NCBI RefSeq assembly: GCF_937920985.1
Contig: NZ_CALDXR010000013.1
Span: 1 to 64,000, forward strand
Direction of reading: 5' to 3'
DNA: 64,000 nucleotides
DNA from: an uncultured Phascolarctobacterium sp.
Lineage (GTDB): Bacteria; Bacillota; Negativicutes; Acidaminococcales; Acidaminococcaceae
Within the stretch, counting starts at the first letter, position 1; each line of letters starts with the position of its first letter. The translations under genes were made by a program, and so were the position numbers. The notes under the pieces are model-generated. The model did not search any database. It was given only the letters and a program-made list of their open reading frames with translations, and had not been told where the DNA came from. This document shows, one piece after another, positions 17,614 to 26,213 of this stretch.

Positions 17614-18648
17614 ATGAGCATGCAGATGGAATTTATCAAGGTGCTGCCGTCGCCGCAGGCCTTAATGGAGGATTATCCGGTAAGTAAGGCTTCTAAGCTG
17701 CTGAAGCTGCAGCGTGACGAGGCTATAAAGAATATTTTTACAGGCAAGGATGACCGCTTTTTGCTGGTTATCGGTCCCTGCTCCAGCGATAACGAGGACG
17801 CTGTGTTGGACTATGTTTATCGTCTGGCCAAGCTGCAGGAAAAGGTGCAGGATAAAATTTTTATCGTACCGCGTCTGTATACCAACAAGCCGCGTACTAT
17901 CGGCGTAGGCTATAAGGGTATGCTGCACCAGCCTTCTCCCGAGGGTGAGGAGAATATGCTGGGCGGTATTATCGCTATCCGCAAAATGAACGTGCGCGTA
18001 GTAGAAGAAACAGGTCTGACCGGTGCAGAGGAAATTCTCTATCCTGAGGTTTTCCGCTATCTGTCAGATTTGTTGAGCTATGCCGCAGTTGGCGCGCGTT
18101 CCAGCGAGGATCAGCTGCACCGTATGATTGCCAGCGGCGTAGGCATTCCCGTAGGCATGAAGAATCCTACCAGCGGCGATTTGTCCGTTATGCTCAACAG
18201 TGTGGCGGCAGCGCAGCATGAGCAGGAATTTTTGTTCCGCGGCTGGGAGGTGCGCACCAAGGGCAACCCGCTGGCGCATTCCATTCTGCGCGGTTATGTT
18301 GATCCCATCGGCAACAGTTTCCCCAACTACCATTATGAGGTACTGAAAATCGTTATTGATATGTACGCAGAACGGCAGCTGCAGAATCCGGCAATTATTG
18401 TGGATACCAACCACGCTAACTCCGGCAAAAAATATCTGGAGCAAATCCGCATTGCCAAGGATATTGTGCATTCCCGTAAGCTGAACGCGGGCATCAACAG
18501 AATCGTCAAGGGCCTGATGATTGAAAGCTATATCGAGGACGGTGCTCAGGGCGTGCATGACGGCGTTTACGGCAAATCTATTACCGACCCCTGCCTGGGC
18601 TGGGAAAAAACGGAAAGATTGCTGCTTGACCTGGCGGAAGAATTGTAA
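17614..18648 (+). CDS. 3-deoxy-7-phosphoheptulonate synthase, type I (AroFGH family)
   Basis: The 344-residue enzyme condenses phosphoenolpyruvate and erythrose 4-phosphate, the first step of the shikimate pathway. The signature VIGPCSSDN (the family norm is GPCSIHD) lies near residues 53-61. GYKGMLHQPSP, VGARSSEDQLHR and GMKNPTSGD follow, and the metal-site histidine lies in VDTNHANSGKK. It resembles the feedback-regulated AroG/AroF/AroH group rather than the short KDO8P-like form. GGAGT stands before the ATG at 17614. It is transcribed alone, with a strong terminator after it. Which aromatic amino acid inhibits it cannot be judged. Confidence 0.93.
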   Translation: MSMQMEFIKVLPSPQALMEDYPVSKASKLLKLQRDEAIKNIFTGKDDRFLLVIGPCSSDNEDAVLDYVYRLAKLQEKVQDKIFIVPRLYTNKPRTIGVGYKGMLHQPSPEGEENMLGGIIAIRKMNVRVVEETGLTGAEEILYPEVFRYLSDLLSYAAVGARSSEDQLHRMIASGVGIPVGMKNPTSGDLSVMLNSVAAAQHEQEFLFRGWEVRTKGNPLAHSILRGYVDPIGNSFPNYHYEVLKIVIDMYAERQLQNPAIIVDTNHANSGKKYLEQIRIAKDIVHSRKLNAGINRIVKGLMIESYIEDGAQGVHDGVYGKSITDPCLGWEKTERLLLDLAEEL

Positions 18649-18660
18649 ACTGATAAGTAT

Positions 18661-18694
18661 GAGCTGCTGCGGCGAAGGCTGCAGCAGCTTTTTT
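18661..18694 (+). terminator. Terminator after DAHP synthase
   Basis: GAGCTGCTGC pairs with GCAGCAGCTT, followed by a run of six T. Confidence 0.85.
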
Positions 18695-18700
18695 GCATGC

Positions 18701-18730
18701 AAAAAGACCGCCTGCTTCAGCAGGCGGCCT
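18701..18730 (-). terminator. Terminator of the ACT-domain gene
   Basis: On the minus strand GCCGCCTGCT pairs with AGCAGGCGGT and is followed by CTTTTT. Confidence 0.8.
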
Positions 18731-18747
18731 CTAAACTTTCTCAGCTA

Positions 18748-19158
18748 TTAAAATGTTTCCAGCAGCTTGTAGCCACGACCGATAAGGAAGGTGGCAGTTT
18801 CCGGCTCGTTGGTTTTGAAAACTACTACTGGTTTAACATTGTCGCGGTTAAAGGAAATGTAAAGGTAAGAAATGTCGATGTTGGCACCGTGGATAGCGGA
18901 AAGAATTCCGTCCAGATAACCCGGAGTATCGTTCATCTCTACGGCAATAACCTTGTCCTGACGGCATTGGTAGCCTTCTGCCTTCAGCACCTCGATAGCA
19001 GTTTCTGCCTTGTCCACAATCAGGCGCACAATGCCGAATTCCGCACTGTCATTGGCCAGCATAGTGTAAATATTGATATTGGCTTTAGCGAGAATGGTAG
19101 TGATTTTGAACAAACCACCCTCGTTGTTTTCGGTGAATAAAGAAACCTGGTTCAGCAT
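18748..19158 (-). CDS. Tandem ACT-domain protein
   Basis: The 136-residue protein consists of two ACT-like halves. The first opens QVSLFTENNEGGLFKITTILAKANIN and the second runs VIAVEMNDTPGYLDGILSAIHGANIDI. ACT domains bind amino acids and usually regulate enzymes; no catalytic domain is present. A free-standing pair suggests an amino-acid-responsive regulatory protein. It lies tail to tail with the DAHP synthase gene, so a link to aromatic biosynthesis is tempting but not shown. It is transcribed alone, with a GGGAGG-type site before the ATG. Confidence 0.85.
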   Translation of the reverse strand: MLNQVSLFTENNEGGLFKITTILAKANINIYTMLANDSAEFGIVRLIVDKAETAIEVLKAEGYQCRQDKVIAVEMNDTPGYLDGILSAIHGANIDISYLYISFNRDNVKPVVVFKTNEPETATFLIGRGYKLLETF

Positions 19159-19455
19159 ATGTAAAAATCCTCCCTAAATTATCATAAAGCGGGCTGTACT
19201 GTTGTCAGTTTTTGCTTGCTTAATAAAAGATTATAGCACAAACTTTGATGAGAAGAAAGAGGCTTTTGTAAAGTTATCTTTACCTGACGCAAGCTATTGT
19301 GAAGTGAAAGAGGACAAAAATAATATTTAGCTTTGATTTGAACGCGGAAAAACAGCTTTGATTTGTGATAAATATAATGCTTGCTGAGTCTTTTATTATT
19401 TAATGTTTACGTGGTTATTGAGTTTAGGGTAAAACAAACAAAAATTACAAATTGC

Positions 19456-19483
19456 TTGATTTTTCTTGTAAAAGTGTTACAAT
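19456..19483 (+). promoter_or_regulatory. Promoter of the orphan substrate-binding lipoprotein
   Basis: TTGATT at 19456-19461 and TACAAT at 19478-19483 are separated by 16 bases, about 65 bases before the start codon. Confidence 0.5.
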
Positions 19484-19495
19484 ATTGTTGATAAC

Positions 19496-19526
19496 ATATG
19501 AGCAATTTTTGAAATGTTGCTCATAT
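19496..19526 (+). promoter_or_regulatory. Perfect inverted repeat, possible operator or leader hairpin
   Basis: ATATGAGCAA at 19496-19505 and TTGCTCATAT at 19517-19526 are exact complements separated by 11 bases. The repeat lies between the -10 box and the ribosome site of the lipoprotein gene. It could bind a dimeric repressor or fold in the 5' leader. There is no T run, so it is not a terminator. Confidence 0.55.
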
Positions 19527-19547
19527 AAATAAGCGGAGGTTGATAGT

Positions 19548-20585
19548 ATGGGTATGAAGAAATTGTTAGCAGTTTTATTCTCGGCTTTACTGCTTGTAGG
19601 CGTTGCAGGCTGCGGCGGCAACAATGCGCAACAGGGCGCGGTAACACAAAAGGTTATGAACGCCAAAACTAAGCAGGATTTTGAGCCTGTAACAGAAATT
19701 AAGGAAGGACGCAAAAACGTTTATGCCGTACTTAAGGTTATGAAGGGCAACTATTGGGAAGAGGTTATCCGCGGCATTAAAGACGGAGCAGCTAAGGCTG
19801 ACGTTAACGTTTATGTAGGCGGCGTTATGAAGGACGGCGACTGGGAGCTGCAACGCGATATGGTCAAAGAGCTTCCCGGCAAAAAAGCGGACGCAGTAAT
19901 TCTTGCTCCGGCGGACAGCTCCAATATGACGGCAAGTGCGAAAACTCTGCGCGAGCAGAAGCTGCCGGTATTTTTGGTTGATACCGCATTGAGCAGCAAT
20001 GATTACGATGCAGCTTTCCTTACCAACAACCTGGAGGCAGGTGCCGAGGTTTGCCAACAGATGGTAGAGCAGATGAAGGCTAACGGCGTTAAGGAATCCG
20101 AGGAGGCAACAGTTTTGGTACATGTCAGCACCTTGGCTAGCACTACGATTGCCGACCGCTTGAACAGCATTATGGCAAACTGGGGTAAATTTGCTCCTGC
20201 AAGCTGGAAAATCGAACATGATTATATTATTAACTATGGTGATGATGCAGGCGCTGCCAAGCTGGTTGCCGAAAAAATCAAAAATACTCATAATGTTAAA
20301 GGCATTATTGCCTGCAACAACGGCTCCACCAATGCGACCGTTGAGGCTGTAATGGCTGCAGGCCGTAAGGATATTGCCATTACCGGCTTTGACCTTGGCA
20401 AAAAGACTTTACTGGGCTTGGAGGACAAGAACTATAGTATTGCCGTTGCCGTACAGAATCAGTACAAAATGGGCTACGAGGCTGTGATGGCTGCCGCTGC
20501 TGCAGCAAAAGATGGCAGCAAGCCGGCACAGAAGCTGGTGAATACCGGTATCCGTATGGTAGATAAAAACAATTATAAAAAATAA
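19548..20585 (+). CDS. Orphan periplasmic-binding lipoprotein (RbsB/sugar-binding type)
   Basis: The 345-residue protein has a lipoprotein signal ending VGVAGCGG. A type I periplasmic binding fold follows, with VYAVLKVMKGNYWEEVIRGI, then KADAVILAPADSSN, VFLVDTALSS, and KGIIACNNGSTNATVEAV with GFDLGKKT. This is the fold of ribose- and galactose-binding proteins of ABC importers. No permease or ATPase gene is near, and a terminator follows directly, so it either works with a transporter encoded elsewhere or acts as a sensor input. GGAGG stands 8 bases before the ATG. The ligand is unknown. Confidence 0.85.
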   Translation: MGMKKLLAVLFSALLLVGVAGCGGNNAQQGAVTQKVMNAKTKQDFEPVTEIKEGRKNVYAVLKVMKGNYWEEVIRGIKDGAAKADVNVYVGGVMKDGDWELQRDMVKELPGKKADAVILAPADSSNMTASAKTLREQKLPVFLVDTALSSNDYDAAFLTNNLEAGAEVCQQMVEQMKANGVKESEEATVLVHVSTLASTTIADRLNSIMANWGKFAPASWKIEHDYIINYGDDAGAAKLVAEKIKNTHNVKGIIACNNGSTNATVEAVMAAGRKDIAITGFDLGKKTLLGLEDKNYSIAVAVQNQYKMGYEAVMAAAAAAKDGSKPAQKLVNTGIRMVDKNNYKK

Positions 20586-20602
20586 ATAACTAAAAAGCTT
20601 CA

Positions 20603-20652
20603 AAGCCTTCTGACGTTGACGGGAAAAATCCGCCTGACGCAGAAGGCTTTTG
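20603..20652 (+). terminator. Terminator of the orphan lipoprotein gene
   Basis: AGCCTTCTG pairs with CAGAAGGCT around an inner GACGTT...GCCTGACG region, followed by TTTT. Confidence 0.75.
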
Positions 20653-20756
20653 CTGTTTGGGCATAAATATATGAGGAAGCCTGCACAGAGAATTTGTTTT
20701 TTTCTGTAGTAATGTGTTATAATGAACTATTGGAATAGCTACAAGGAGGAACAAAA

Positions 20757-21239
20757 ATGGCTAAGTTAAAAATAGTGGTTGCTGGCGCACCGGTGCTGCG
20801 TGAGGTAGCTCAACCGGTAGAGCGTATAGATAAAAAATTGCAGCGTCTGCTGCGTGATATGGCAGAAACAATGTATGCGGCCGACGGTGTAGGCCTGGCA
20901 GCACCGCAGGTGGGTGTAAGCAAGCGCGTAGTAGTTATTGACGTAGGCGAAGGCCTGTACGAGCTGATTAACCCTGAAATCGTTAAACGCGAAGGCAAGG
21001 TGCTGGGCAGTGAGGGCTGTCTTTCCGTGCCTGATTACGAGGGCGAGGTAGAGCGCTCCGAATATGTGGAATGCGAATTTACCGACAAAACCGGTCAACG
21101 CATGCTGCTTTCCGCAAGTGGTCTGCTGGCTATCTGCATTCAGCATGAGCTGGACCATCTGGACGGTATTCTGTTCATCGACAAGGCTAAAACCATTTCG
21201 CCTAAGCAGAAGGAAAATCCCGAGGATGCTGTAAGATAA
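20757..21239 (+). CDS. def: Peptide deformylase
   Basis: The 160-residue metalloenzyme removes the formyl group from nascent N-terminal methionine. All three motifs are intact: GVGLAAPQVG (44-53), EGCLSVP (86-92) and HELDH (130-134), giving the Cys/His/His metal site. Length is typical. CAAGGAGG precedes the ATG. It leads a long co-directional cluster, and fmt starts about 40 bases downstream; the pair removes and adds the same formyl group. Confidence 0.97.
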   Translation: MAKLKIVVAGAPVLREVAQPVERIDKKLQRLLRDMAETMYAADGVGLAAPQVGVSKRVVVIDVGEGLYELINPEIVKREGKVLGSEGCLSVPDYEGEVERSEYVECEFTDKTGQRMLLSASGLLAICIQHELDHLDGILFIDKAKTISPKQKENPEDAVR

Positions 21240-21282
21240 ATCCTGAGTGGGATATGAAAAAAAGATATACGGAGGAAAACAA

Positions 21283-22218
21283 ATGCGTATAGTATTTATG
21301 GGAACACCGGATTTCGCAGTCGGCAGCCTGCAGGCGCTGTGCGAAAGCGGTAAGCATGAAATTCTGGCGGTAGTAACTCAACCGGATCGTCCGAAGGGAC
21401 GCGGCAACAAGCTGCTGCAAACACCGGTTAAAGAATATGCGCTGGCGCAGGGATTGACTGTTTACCAGCCGCAAAAGGTAAAAACCCCTGAATTTGTTGA
21501 GCTGCTGCACGAGCTGCAGTCGGAGCTGATTGTAGTAGCTGCCTTCGGCCAGTTCTTGAGCAAGGAAATTCTGGAGCTGCCGAAATACGGCTGCATCAAC
21601 GTACACGCTTCCCTGCTGCCGAAGTATCGCGGTGCGGCGCCGATTCAGTATGCCATCATCAAGGGCGAAAAGGAATCGGGTGTAACGATTATGCAGATGG
21701 ATATCGGTATGGATACTGGCGCTATGCTGGACAAGGTAGTAGTGCCTATTGCAGAAAATACCACGATGGGTGAGCTGCATGACGTTCTGCGTGAGCAGGG
21801 TGCAGCGCTGCTGCTGCAGGTTATCGACAAGATTGCGGCAGGTACTGCCGTTGCGGAACCGCAGGATAACGAGCAGGCCACCTATGCAACACTTCTCGAC
21901 CGTAGCATGGAGCATATCGACTGGAGCAAAACGGCGCAGGAGGTGCACAACCTCATCCGTGGCTTCAACCCTGCACCCAGCACCTTTACCAAGCTGCCGA
22001 ACGGCAAGAGCCTGAAAATCTGGGGCAGCAAAATGACCGGCAAAAGCAGCACTGCTGCTGCCGGTACCGTTATCGAAACTGGCAAGCACAGCTTCTTTGT
22101 TGCTTGCGGTGAGGGCGTACTGGAAATCACCGAGGTACAGCCCGAATCCAAAAAACGTATGCCGGCGCAGGTTTTCCTGAACGGCCGCGGTGTACAGGAG
22201 GGCGACCTGCTTGCCTGA
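21283..22218 (+). CDS. fmt: Methionyl-tRNA formyltransferase
   Basis: The 311-residue enzyme formylates initiator Met-tRNA from 10-formyltetrahydrofolate. The signature HASLLPKYRGAAPIQ starts at residue 109, and the N-terminal MRIVFMGTPDFAVG is typical. The C-terminal tRNA-binding domain (from about residue 205) is complete. ACGGAGG lies before the ATG at 21283, which I prefer over an upstream in-frame start. It sits between def and a DUF116 gene. Confidence 0.97.
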   Translation: MRIVFMGTPDFAVGSLQALCESGKHEILAVVTQPDRPKGRGNKLLQTPVKEYALAQGLTVYQPQKVKTPEFVELLHELQSELIVVAAFGQFLSKEILELPKYGCINVHASLLPKYRGAAPIQYAIIKGEKESGVTIMQMDIGMDTGAMLDKVVVPIAENTTMGELHDVLREQGAALLLQVIDKIAAGTAVAEPQDNEQATYATLLDRSMEHIDWSKTAQEVHNLIRGFNPAPSTFTKLPNGKSLKIWGSKMTGKSSTAAAGTVIETGKHSFFVACGEGVLEITEVQPESKKRMPAQVFLNGRGVQEGDLLA

Positions 22219-22250
22219 AGCAGGCTGTAAATTGAAGGAGTAATCTTTTA

Positions 22251-23066
22251 ATGAACGAAGATAGTGTATTTAAGCCCAAAAAACGTATATTTATGGCTCT
22301 GACCTCCATCAGCGCCGTATTAGGTGCGTTGATGTTTTATGTTGTCTGGAAGGTAACCTTTCCGGGGCTTTATGAAATCAGCCGGTTTTTGCCGATAGTC
22401 GTTGGTTTTTTTGGCGTGCTTATAGTGTTGGCGATGCTCAGCGGCGTGCTAGGAATTGTTATGGCGCTGTTGGGAATACCGGTACTCAAGATTTTGTATT
22501 TTTGGGCGTGGAAGGCGATTAATATTCTTTTCCCCTTTGCGGTAGTACTGGGACGCTTGTTCAACATTCCCCGTGACCGCATCGAGCAGTCCTTTATCGA
22601 GGTCAGCAATAATCTGGTACTGCAGCATAAGGTGAAGGTGCCTGCCAATCGAATTATGATTTTAACACCGCATTGTATCCAGCTGGATACCTGCGTACAT
22701 AAGATAACCCGTAACGTAGAGAACTGCCGTCAGTGCGGACGCTGCAGCGTAGGCGCTATGCTTGGACTGGCGCACAAATATGGCTGCCATTTTGCCGTAG
22801 CTACCGGCGGTACCCTGGCAAGGCAGATGGTAAAGCAGGCAAGACCAAAGGCTATTGTGGCTGTGGCCTGCGAGCGTGATCTGACCAGCGGCATTCAGGA
22901 CGTGTTCCCGCTGCCGGTGCTGGGCGTTTTAAACGAGCGTCCCTTCGGTCCCTGCTTTAATACGCGGGTAGATATTGATAAGCTGGAAGCAGCAATTTTA
23001 GCATTTATGGAAGATGATGAGGAAGAAACAAAGCATGCGGAAGGAACAAAAAGCAAATTATCCTGA
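22251..23066 (+). CDS. DUF116 membrane-associated protein
   Basis: The 271-residue protein has two N-terminal membrane helices (about residues 13-33 and 43-77) and a cytoplasmic domain rich in cysteine: CVHKITRNVENCRQCGRC at roughly 147-164, CHF near 177 and ACERDLTSG near 205. It matches the DUF116 family, often found beside def, fmt and rsmB in Firmicutes. The cysteines suggest metal or Fe-S binding; no reaction is known. Its end overlaps the rsmB start, so the two are translationally coupled. Confidence 0.85.
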   Translation: MNEDSVFKPKKRIFMALTSISAVLGALMFYVVWKVTFPGLYEISRFLPIVVGFFGVLIVLAMLSGVLGIVMALLGIPVLKILYFWAWKAINILFPFAVVLGRLFNIPRDRIEQSFIEVSNNLVLQHKVKVPANRIMILTPHCIQLDTCVHKITRNVENCRQCGRCSVGAMLGLAHKYGCHFAVATGGTLARQMVKQARPKAIVAVACERDLTSGIQDVFPLPVLGVLNERPFGPCFNTRVDIDKLEAAILAFMEDDEEETKHAEGTKSKLS

Positions 23067-24396
23067 GAGCGCCCGCGGAGCAGCGGCGCTTTTGGTGCGT
23101 ATGGTGCTGGAGGACGGCGCTTATACGAATATCGCGCTGAACCAGTACCTGCGCGGCAGCAGATTGAGCGACCTTGACAGAAGGCTGGCAACGGAGCTGG
23201 TATACGGTACGGTGAAGGCCAGCGGTACGCTTGACTGGTATCTGGCGCAGTGCGTCAGCCGTCCGCTGGACAAGGTGGCCGGTGATATTCTGGCGATACT
23301 GCGCATCAGCACCTACCAGCTGCTGTATATGACGCGCATTCCTGCGTCGGCGGCAGTAAATGAGGCGGTGAAGCTGGCACGCTCGGTGAGCCATGAGGGC
23401 AGCGCCAAGTTCGTCAACGGCGTTCTGCGCGGTCTGCTGCGTAAGCAGGAGGCGGGCGCGTTTGTCCTGCCTGATGCCGAAAAGCAGGATGCAGATTATC
23501 TGTCATTGAAGTATTACCATCCGCGCTGGCTGGTGAAGCGCTGGCTGGGACCGTGGGGCCGCGGCGGCACCGAACGCCTGCTGGAATTTGATAACACAGC
23601 TGCGCCGGTGTGCCTGCGTGCCAATACGCTGGTGACTACGCGCGACAAGCTGTTGGCTGATTTGACGGAAATGGGTGCGCAGGTGCGTGCTTCCGAATGG
23701 AGTCCCTATGGCATTGTGGCAGAGCATCTGCCGTCGCTGCATACACTTCTGGCGGCACTGCCGCAGCATTTTTACATTCAGGACGAAAGCTCTATGCTGG
23801 TAGCGCCGGTGCTGGCGCCGCAGCCCGGAATGCGCGTGCTGGATATGTGCAGTGCTCCCGGCGGCAAGGCAACACACGTGGCACAGCTTATGCAGGATAA
23901 GGGCGAGGTTATCGCCTGCGACATCCACGAGCATAAGCTGGAGCTGATTGCCGAAAATGCTGCCCGTCTGGGCATGAAGAGCGTCAAAGCACTGCAGAAC
24001 GATGCTCTGCAGCTGCGCAGCGAATGGTTGGGCGCGTTTGACAGAGTTTTGGTTGATGCACCCTGCTCCGGTCTGGGTGTGCTGCGCCGCCGTGCGGAAG
24101 CACGTTGGCGCAAGCAGCGCAAGGATTTGAAGCTGTTCCCGCCGCTGCAGCTGGCAATTTTAAAGAATGCCGCACAGTACGTGAAGGATGGCGGTACCAT
24201 GGTTTACAGCACCTGCACGATTGAGCAGAGTGAAAACCATTATCTGGTGGAAGAGTTTTTAACGCAGCATCCCGAATGGCAGCGTGTGGAGTTTACGCAT
24301 CCACTGACGGGTGAGCAGGTACAGGAGCTGCAGCTTCTGCCGCAGAATGACGGCATTGACGGCTTTTATATCTGTAAGCTGATGAAAAAGCAGTAA
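23035..24396 (+). CDS. rsmB: 16S rRNA (cytosine-967-C5)-methyltransferase
   Basis: The protein has an N-terminal NusB-like RNA-binding domain (about residues 1-140) and a C-terminal Rossmann methyltransferase domain. The SAM site reads CSAPGGKATH, the first catalytic cysteine lies in VDAPCSGLG, and the second in YSTCTIEQSENH. It methylates C967 of 16S rRNA. I start it at 23035, inside the end of the DUF116 gene, where GAGGAAG precedes the ATG; in-frame ATGs up to 21 bases earlier are possible. The rlmN gene follows 15 bases later. Confidence 0.93.
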   Translation: MRKEQKANYPESARGAAALLVRMVLEDGAYTNIALNQYLRGSRLSDLDRRLATELVYGTVKASGTLDWYLAQCVSRPLDKVAGDILAILRISTYQLLYMTRIPASAAVNEAVKLARSVSHEGSAKFVNGVLRGLLRKQEAGAFVLPDAEKQDADYLSLKYYHPRWLVKRWLGPWGRGGTERLLEFDNTAAPVCLRANTLVTTRDKLLADLTEMGAQVRASEWSPYGIVAEHLPSLHTLLAALPQHFYIQDESSMLVAPVLAPQPGMRVLDMCSAPGGKATHVAQLMQDKGEVIACDIHEHKLELIAENAARLGMKSVKALQNDALQLRSEWLGAFDRVLVDAPCSGLGVLRRRAEARWRKQRKDLKLFPPLQLAILKNAAQYVKDGGTMVYSTCTIEQSENHYLVEEFLTQHPEWQRVEFTHPLTGEQVQELQLLPQNDGIDGFYICKLMKKQ

Positions 24397-24411
24397 TATA
24401 GAGGTAAGAAA

Positions 24412-25467
24412 ATGCAAGATATCTTTGCTTTACCAATAGAAGAATTACAGGATTTATTTGTGGCGGCAGGCCTGAAAAAGTTCCGTGCCAAGCAGGTATT
24501 TCAATGGCTGTACCAAAAGTCGATCTTTGATTTTGCCGCTATGCACAACCTGAGCAAGGCCGATATTGCCGTACTGCAGGAAAAATTTACCGTGCTGCCG
24601 CGCAGTCTGAAAATTTTGCGTGAGCAGAATTCCTCCGACGGCATGACGAGCAAGCTGCTTTTGGCCTTGCCTGACGGCAATTCGGTAGAAACGGTTCTGA
24701 TGCACCATGATTACGGCTACAGCGTGTGTGTTTCCAGTCAGGTCGGCTGCGATATGCACTGTGCCTTCTGCGCCAGCGGCCTGAAGGGCGCTGTACGCAA
24801 TCTGACGGCGGCAGAAATCGTGGCTCAGGTTTACCTGTTCAACGAGCGCCTGCGTGAGCAGGGCGCGATGGTGAGCAGAGTGGTGGTTATGGGCAGCGGT
24901 GAGCCGATGCTGAACTTTGACAGCGTTTTGCAGGCGCTGGACTTTTTGCACCGCAAGGACACCTGCAACATGAGCTACCGCAATATGACGCTTTCTACCT
25001 GCGGCATCATTCCGGGCATCAAGCGTCTGGAGGAGCAGGGCAAGCCGATAAATCTGGCAATTTCACTGCACGCGGTAAAAAACGAGCTGCGTACGGTGCT
25101 GATGCCTGTCAACAAGGGCTATCCTTTCGTGGATGTGCTGACAGCTGCCGAAAGCTACAGCAAGGCCAGCGGCAGGCAGATAACATATGAATATATTCTT
25201 TTGAAGGGAAAAAATGACAGTCCGCAGGACGCGGAGCTTTTGAGCAATTACCTGCGCTATAAGCAGGCATCCGTTAATCTGATACCGGCTAACCCGGTAC
25301 CGGAGCAGGGCTTTGAGCGTCCGTCCAAGGCGGCAGTAGAACGCTTTTTGCGCATCCTGCAGAAAAACAGGATTAACGCTACCGTTCGTAAGGAGATGGG
25401 CAAGGATATTGATGCAGCCTGCGGTCAGCTGCGGGCTAAATTTGCCAAGGAACAGGAGCAAAAATAA
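24412..25467 (+). CDS. rlmN: Dual-specificity rRNA/tRNA adenine-C2 methyltransferase
   Basis: The 351-residue radical-SAM enzyme methylates A2503 of 23S rRNA and A37 of some tRNAs. The cluster motif CDMHCAFC lies near residues 117-124, and VVMGSGEPMLN near 160-170. The C-terminal catalytic cysteine lies in DAACGQLRAK near residue 340. AGAGGTAAG precedes the ATG. Its last base overlaps the start of the phosphatase gene. Confidence 0.97.
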   Translation: MQDIFALPIEELQDLFVAAGLKKFRAKQVFQWLYQKSIFDFAAMHNLSKADIAVLQEKFTVLPRSLKILREQNSSDGMTSKLLLALPDGNSVETVLMHHDYGYSVCVSSQVGCDMHCAFCASGLKGAVRNLTAAEIVAQVYLFNERLREQGAMVSRVVVMGSGEPMLNFDSVLQALDFLHRKDTCNMSYRNMTLSTCGIIPGIKRLEEQGKPINLAISLHAVKNELRTVLMPVNKGYPFVDVLTAAESYSKASGRQITYEYILLKGKNDSPQDAELLSNYLRYKQASVNLIPANPVPEQGFERPSKAAVERFLRILQKNRINATVRKEMGKDIDAACGQLRAKFAKEQEQK

Positions 25468-26213
25468 TGCAGGTAATCAGCAGAACCCATGTGGGCCTGG
25501 TCAGAGAAAATAATGAAGATGCGCTGCTGGTGCGCGAGCCGTATCTTTTTGCTGTAGCAGATGGTATGGGTGGCTATGCGGCAGGCGAAATCGCCAGCAG
25601 GTCTACTATCAAAGCCTTTGAGGCTGCAACACACAGCCTGCGCCATGAGCAGGAGGAACAGAATATCCGTAAGGTTATGCTGGAGGCCTTTGACAAGGCC
25701 AATACGCATGTTTTCAAAATGGCGGTGAGCAATGAAAGCTATTCCGGCATGGGAACGACGATGACGGCGCTTTATCTGCCGGGGGACGGGCACGGCTACT
25801 GCTGCCATGTAGGCGACAGCAGACTGTATCTGTTCCGCAACGACAAGCTGGAGCAGCTGACGCATGACCATACACTGGTAGCAGATTTAAAGGAACAGGG
25901 AAAAATCACGGACGAGGAAGCCTTTGTACATCCGCAGCGCAATATTTTGCTGCAAGCCCTGGGGGTAGAGGAAACAGTGCAGGCTGACTTCTTCAGCTTC
26001 AGCCTGCAGGATGGTGACAGACTGCTGCTTTGCAGTGATGGACTGTCGGATATGCTGCGTGCTGCTGAAATCAGTCAGCTTATAGGCTGCAGTGATTTGG
26101 AGCAGGCGGCGGATAAGCTGCTGGAGCAAAGCCTGGACAACGGCGGACGCGATAATGTGTCCCTGATTCTGATTGATTTAACTACGCAGGGGGAGGAAAG
26201 CTGTAATGGATAA
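25467..26213 (+). CDS. prpC: PP2C-family Ser/Thr phosphatase
   Basis: The 248-residue metal-dependent phosphatase carries the PPM motifs ENNEDALLV, VADGMGGYAAGE, HVGDSRLYLF, LCSDGLSDML and GGRDNVSLIL. It should reverse phosphorylation by the kinase encoded next, whose start it overlaps by eight bases. The pair is the usual PrpC-PrkC module of Firmicutes that acts on cell-wall and translation factors. Confidence 0.95.
   Translation: MQVISRTHVGLVRENNEDALLVREPYLFAVADGMGGYAAGEIASRSTIKAFEAATHSLRHEQEEQNIRKVMLEAFDKANTHVFKMAVSNESYSGMGTTMTALYLPGDGHGYCCHVGDSRLYLFRNDKLEQLTHDHTLVADLKEQGKITDEEAFVHPQRNILLQALGVEETVQADFFSFSLQDGDRLLLCSDGLSDMLRAAEISQLIGCSDLEQAADKLLEQSLDNGGRDNVSLILIDLTTQGEESCNG

Larger units (their letters stand above)
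19159..19547. other. A+T-rich divergent intergenic region
   Basis: This 389-base gap separates the divergent ACT and lipoprotein genes. It is markedly A+T-rich and holds a promoter and an inverted repeat next to the lipoprotein gene (listed separately). I see no gene or RNA in the remainder. Confidence 0.5.
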
